A stretch of DNA of 64,000 nt, taken from Clostridium saccharobutylicum DSM 13864. GTDB taxonomy: Bacteria > Bacillota > Clostridia > Clostridiales > Clostridiaceae. A program made the translations under genes and the position numbers. The notes under the pieces are model-generated. The model saw nothing but the letters and a program-made list of their open reading frames with translations, did not search any database and was not told the DNA's origin. Positions 63,368-64,000 of this stretch are shown one piece after another; position 1 is the stretch's first letter, and each line of letters begins with the position of its first letter. Location: NCBI RefSeq assembly GCF_000473995.1, contig NC_022571.1, forward strand, positions 601,501 to 665,500, read 5' to 3'.

Positions 63368-64000
63368 ATGTCGTTATCAGTTTTTTTAATGCTATTAGCA
63401 TTGCAGGGAATATCGGGAGGAGTTTCAGGATATACAACTAATAAGTATGCTGTAAATATGCTTTTTAAGGAATATACTCCTTTTAAGTTAGGAGGTGTAA
63501 TTAAAAAGAAAAAAGAAAAATTTATAGATGAAATTAGTGGATTAGTTGAAAGAGATATAATAAATAGTAATACATTGAGAGAAGCAGTTTCTAAAAAGGA
63601 AATAGGAGATCAAATTGAACAAATTACTAAAACTTTGCTTCAAGATTCATTGAAAAAGCAATTTGGAAGTAGGAAGATATCTGAAATTGATGGATTCTTT
63701 GAAAGTACTATTAAGAATAAAGATTTTATGAATGAAAATTTAAATAAATTTTTACCATTAGTCCTAGATAATGTTTTAGAAAATCTTAATTTAAGTAACA
63801 TATTATCACAAAATCAAATTGAGAGAATCATTGATGAAGTACATAAATTATTAGCTGAGGAATTTGAAAAGAATGACATATTAGAAAGATACATTTGTGA
63901 TCTTTATAATGAGAATTCAGATGTTACTCTTTCAGAAATATTTAAAGAAGAATTTAAATTTAAATTAGTTAGAAATATTACTGAAATTATTATCAATATA
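63368..64000 (+). CDS. DUF445-family membrane protein, N-terminal part (cut by window end)
   Basis: 211 codons, open to the last base. SLSVFLMLLALQGISGGVSGYTTNKYAVNMLFKEYTPFKLG followed by KKKKEKFIDEISGLVERDI matches the DUF445/YheB start, where a hydrophobic helix precedes T-N-x-x-A-x-x-M-L-F and a basic G-V-I-x-K-x-K motif. The remainder is amphipathic helix repeats. YheB-like proteins are membrane proteins of unknown function, with one role reported in spore-coat or envelope biology. A GGGGGG run precedes the ATG. Confidence 0.8.
   Translation, partial: MSLSVFLMLLALQGISGGVSGYTTNKYAVNMLFKEYTPFKLGGVIKKKKEKFIDEISGLVERDIINSNTLREAVSKKEIGDQIEQITKTLLQDSLKKQFGSRKISEIDGFFESTIKNKDFMNENLNKFLPLVLDNVLENLNLSNILSQNQIERIIDEVHKLLAEEFEKNDILERYICDLYNENSDVTLSEIFKEEFKFKLVRNITEIIINI

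Overview
The window is very AT-rich DNA from a low-GC, endospore-forming anaerobe, most likely a Clostridium sensu stricto species of the C. beijerinckii / C. butyricum type. Evidence for this is AGA-dominated arginine usage, strong AGGAGG ribosome-binding sites with frequent TTG/GTG starts, an alpha/beta small acid-soluble spore protein, a SpoIVFB-like protease, a reverse rubrerythrin and a flavodiiron protein for oxygen defence, and the clostridial mreBCD - pbp - minCDE - rodA cell-shape cluster. The species is an inference; no rRNA gene is present.

Layout. 1-9.4 kb: the C-terminal half of a BceB-type peptide-resistance permease, a MATE exporter, a NYN/LOTUS protein, an MNT nucleotidyltransferase with a tiny partner, reverse rubrerythrin, FprA, RidA and an FMN-dependent NMO/FabK-type enzyme. 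9.7-24 kb: tRNA-Trp(CCA), a possible divergent PD-(D/E)XK protein, a SASP, the YhaO/YhaN nuclease pair, a ZnuA-type lipoprotein, two membrane-tethered MutS-like ATPases (the second interrupted by an in-frame TGA), a DEDDh exonuclease and a CBS protein. 24.6-33.5 kb: a PspA envelope-stress operon with a Cys-cluster protein and a Ser-rich membrane protein, an S1-domain protein, pyruvate kinase, PepD, an NlpC/P60 hydrolase and a SPOR-like protein. 33.9-47.5 kb: maf-radC-mreBCD-pbp2, sfsA, minCDE, rodA, a SpoIVFA-like stub and a SpoIVFB-like protease. 48-50 kb: an exported YcdB/PepSY-SLH protein between inverted repeat copies. 51-63 kb: two complete antimicrobial-peptide sensing and export modules. 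63.4 kb to the end: a DUF445 membrane protein, cut by the window.

The most interesting part is 51-63 kb. A two-component system plus LanFEG/Cpr-like ABC transporter (51038-55245), with base composition visibly different from its surroundings, is followed at 55512-55679 by a 55-residue reading frame that looks like a type II lanthipeptide precursor. It has a leader with NPAGD and ELNDLELGELAGA and a Ser/Thr/Cys-rich core ending in CCSN. It has its own promoter-like sequence and a strong terminator, but no LanM or LanT is visible. A second module follows: response regulator, BcrA-type ATPase and permease, MacB-type ATPase, 878-residue FtsX permease, histidine kinase.

Two dispersed intergenic repeat families shape the gaps between genes. 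Family A (about 16 full, partial or mini copies) has arms beginning TTAGGCACAT and containing AATAACAAGTCCA, and often starts at a stop codon. Family B (about 7 copies, up to about 330 bp) is a longer imperfect palindrome containing GATTTCGGTTA and TTTTCATAGTC. Regulatory features include phased A-tracts and a 20-bp palindrome at the reverse rubrerythrin promoter, a perfect 27-bp-arm palindrome with a FabT-like core before the NMO/FabK gene, and three tandem 11-bp repeats before the Cpr-like ABC genes.
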